A stretch of DNA of 21,738 nucleotides. Source: Blastocatellia bacterium (lineage in GTDB: Bacteria > Acidobacteriota > Blastocatellia > Chloracidobacteriales > JADJPF01). The stretch covers positions 1 through 21,738 of the forward strand of contig JAHFUF010000011.1 in the NCBI GenBank assembly GCA_023265235.1. Direction: 5' to 3'. Numbering within the stretch: the stretch's first letter is position 1; each line of letters begins with the position of its first letter. Shown one piece after another: positions 21,412 through 21,738 of this stretch. The notes beneath the pieces were generated by a model that saw nothing but the letters and a program-made list of their open reading frames with translations, was not told where the DNA came from and made no database searches. Made by a program: the position numbers and the translations under genes.

Positions 21412-21738
21412 TTATTTTTTATGTTGTGTTTGTGATTCTGCTTTACCAACAAAACTATCTATATGTTGTTGTGCTTGGATATTGACGATTTTATTAACTG
21501 CACTTTCACCTAAAAGGCTTGCTAAGGGGTGAATATCAAAACTGCTTTTGCGTTCTAATTTTACGTCTAAGTTAAAGTTAACATTAGTTTTGGAATGTTG
21601 GTCAGTTAATTTTATAATAACCCCTAAATGATTTTCAGACTCAGTTTTAGGAGAGTATTTGATTAATCCTTGTCCTGTAACTTTCTCTACCATTTCTAGC
21701 TTTACTGTTATTGAAGAGGAAGCAGATATATCGATTTT
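21412..21738 (-). CDS. C-terminal part of a possible SRPBCC-superfamily protein (cut by right window edge)
   Basis: An ATG at 21693 exists, but the reading frame stays open to the window end and the upstream codons continue the same beta-strand pattern (SITVKLEMVEKVTGQGL), so this is a 109-codon 3' fragment, not a 93-residue gene. Alternating polar/hydrophobic strands (LGVIIKLTD, TNVNFNLDVKLE) are followed by a C-terminal helix (NKIVNIQAQQHIDSFVGK), which suits the SRPBCC/CoxG-like helix-grip fold. The tail is charged. Ligand and role are unknown, and I hold the family assignment loosely. It is convergent with the protease/adaptor gene. Confidence 0.5.
   Translation of the reverse strand, partial: KIDISASSSITVKLEMVEKVTGQGLIKYSPKTESENHLGVIIKLTDQHSKTNVNFNLDVKLERKSSFDIHPLASLLGESAVNKIVNIQAQQHIDSFVGKAESQTQHKK

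Overview
The window is AT-rich chromosomal DNA from a Gram-negative bacterium. It is most likely a low-GC member of the Acidobacteriota (Blastocatellia-like); this is inference from gene content, not a database match. Three traits point there. The ECF sigma factor is of the type common in Acidobacteria and Planctomycetes. A eukaryotic-type Ser/Thr kinase carries the 'ERWxxIExxF...AFLxxACxGDxxLR' module typical of those phyla. A two-component-regulator beta-propeller sensor is fused to that kinase. Many starts lack a strong Shine-Dalgarno; where one exists it often decides the start.

Layout, left to right. (1) 1-2774, minus strand: end of a branched-chain amino-acid ABC operon, with two tandem lipoprotein binding proteins (LivJ/LivK type) followed by the first codons of livH at the left edge. 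(2) 2841-3602, plus: monofunctional peptidoglycan transglycosylase mtgA. (3) 3603-4256: a long gene-free stretch with a strong minus-strand intrinsic terminator and probably a structured ncRNA of about 200 nt. (4) 4266-8409, plus: an unusual HU/IHF-like domain fused to an actin-like ATPase fold, a CcsA/HemX membrane protein, glutamyl-tRNA reductase hemA, and RNA 2'-phosphotransferase kptA. (5) 8494-11834, plus: SAM methyltransferase, family-2 glycosyltransferase, RmlD-type reductase and a BtuF-like binding protein without a signal peptide; these are closely packed or overlapping, and REP-like GGGCAGAC...GTCTGCCC hairpins follow kptA and the glycosyltransferase gene. (6) 11835-12142: small repeats around a 79-residue unknown ORF (minus).

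(7) 12242-21346 is the most interesting part. A minus-strand ECF sigma factor gene faces away from a plus-strand gene for a 1310-residue membrane protein (about 14 Reg_prop blades, a Y_Y_Y domain, one TM, a Ser/Thr kinase). Next comes a three-gene cassette. Its first gene encodes a 212-residue peptide made almost wholly of seven 28-residue repeats, with an acidic helical segment ending in (A/T/V)PG, a hypervariable 3-5 residue stretch, then N-H-N/S-E. Then come a cytoplasmic TPR protein and an 851-residue PqqD-like/M50 zinc protease/HlyD adaptor fusion, closed by an intrinsic terminator. A multi-unit precursor, a recognition-type domain, an intramembrane protease and a secretion adaptor together look like a RiPP-like or exported-repeat-peptide system. 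No modifying enzyme lies in the window and I do not recognise the precursor family.

(8) 21412-21738, minus: the 3' part of an SRPBCC-like gene cut by the right edge.
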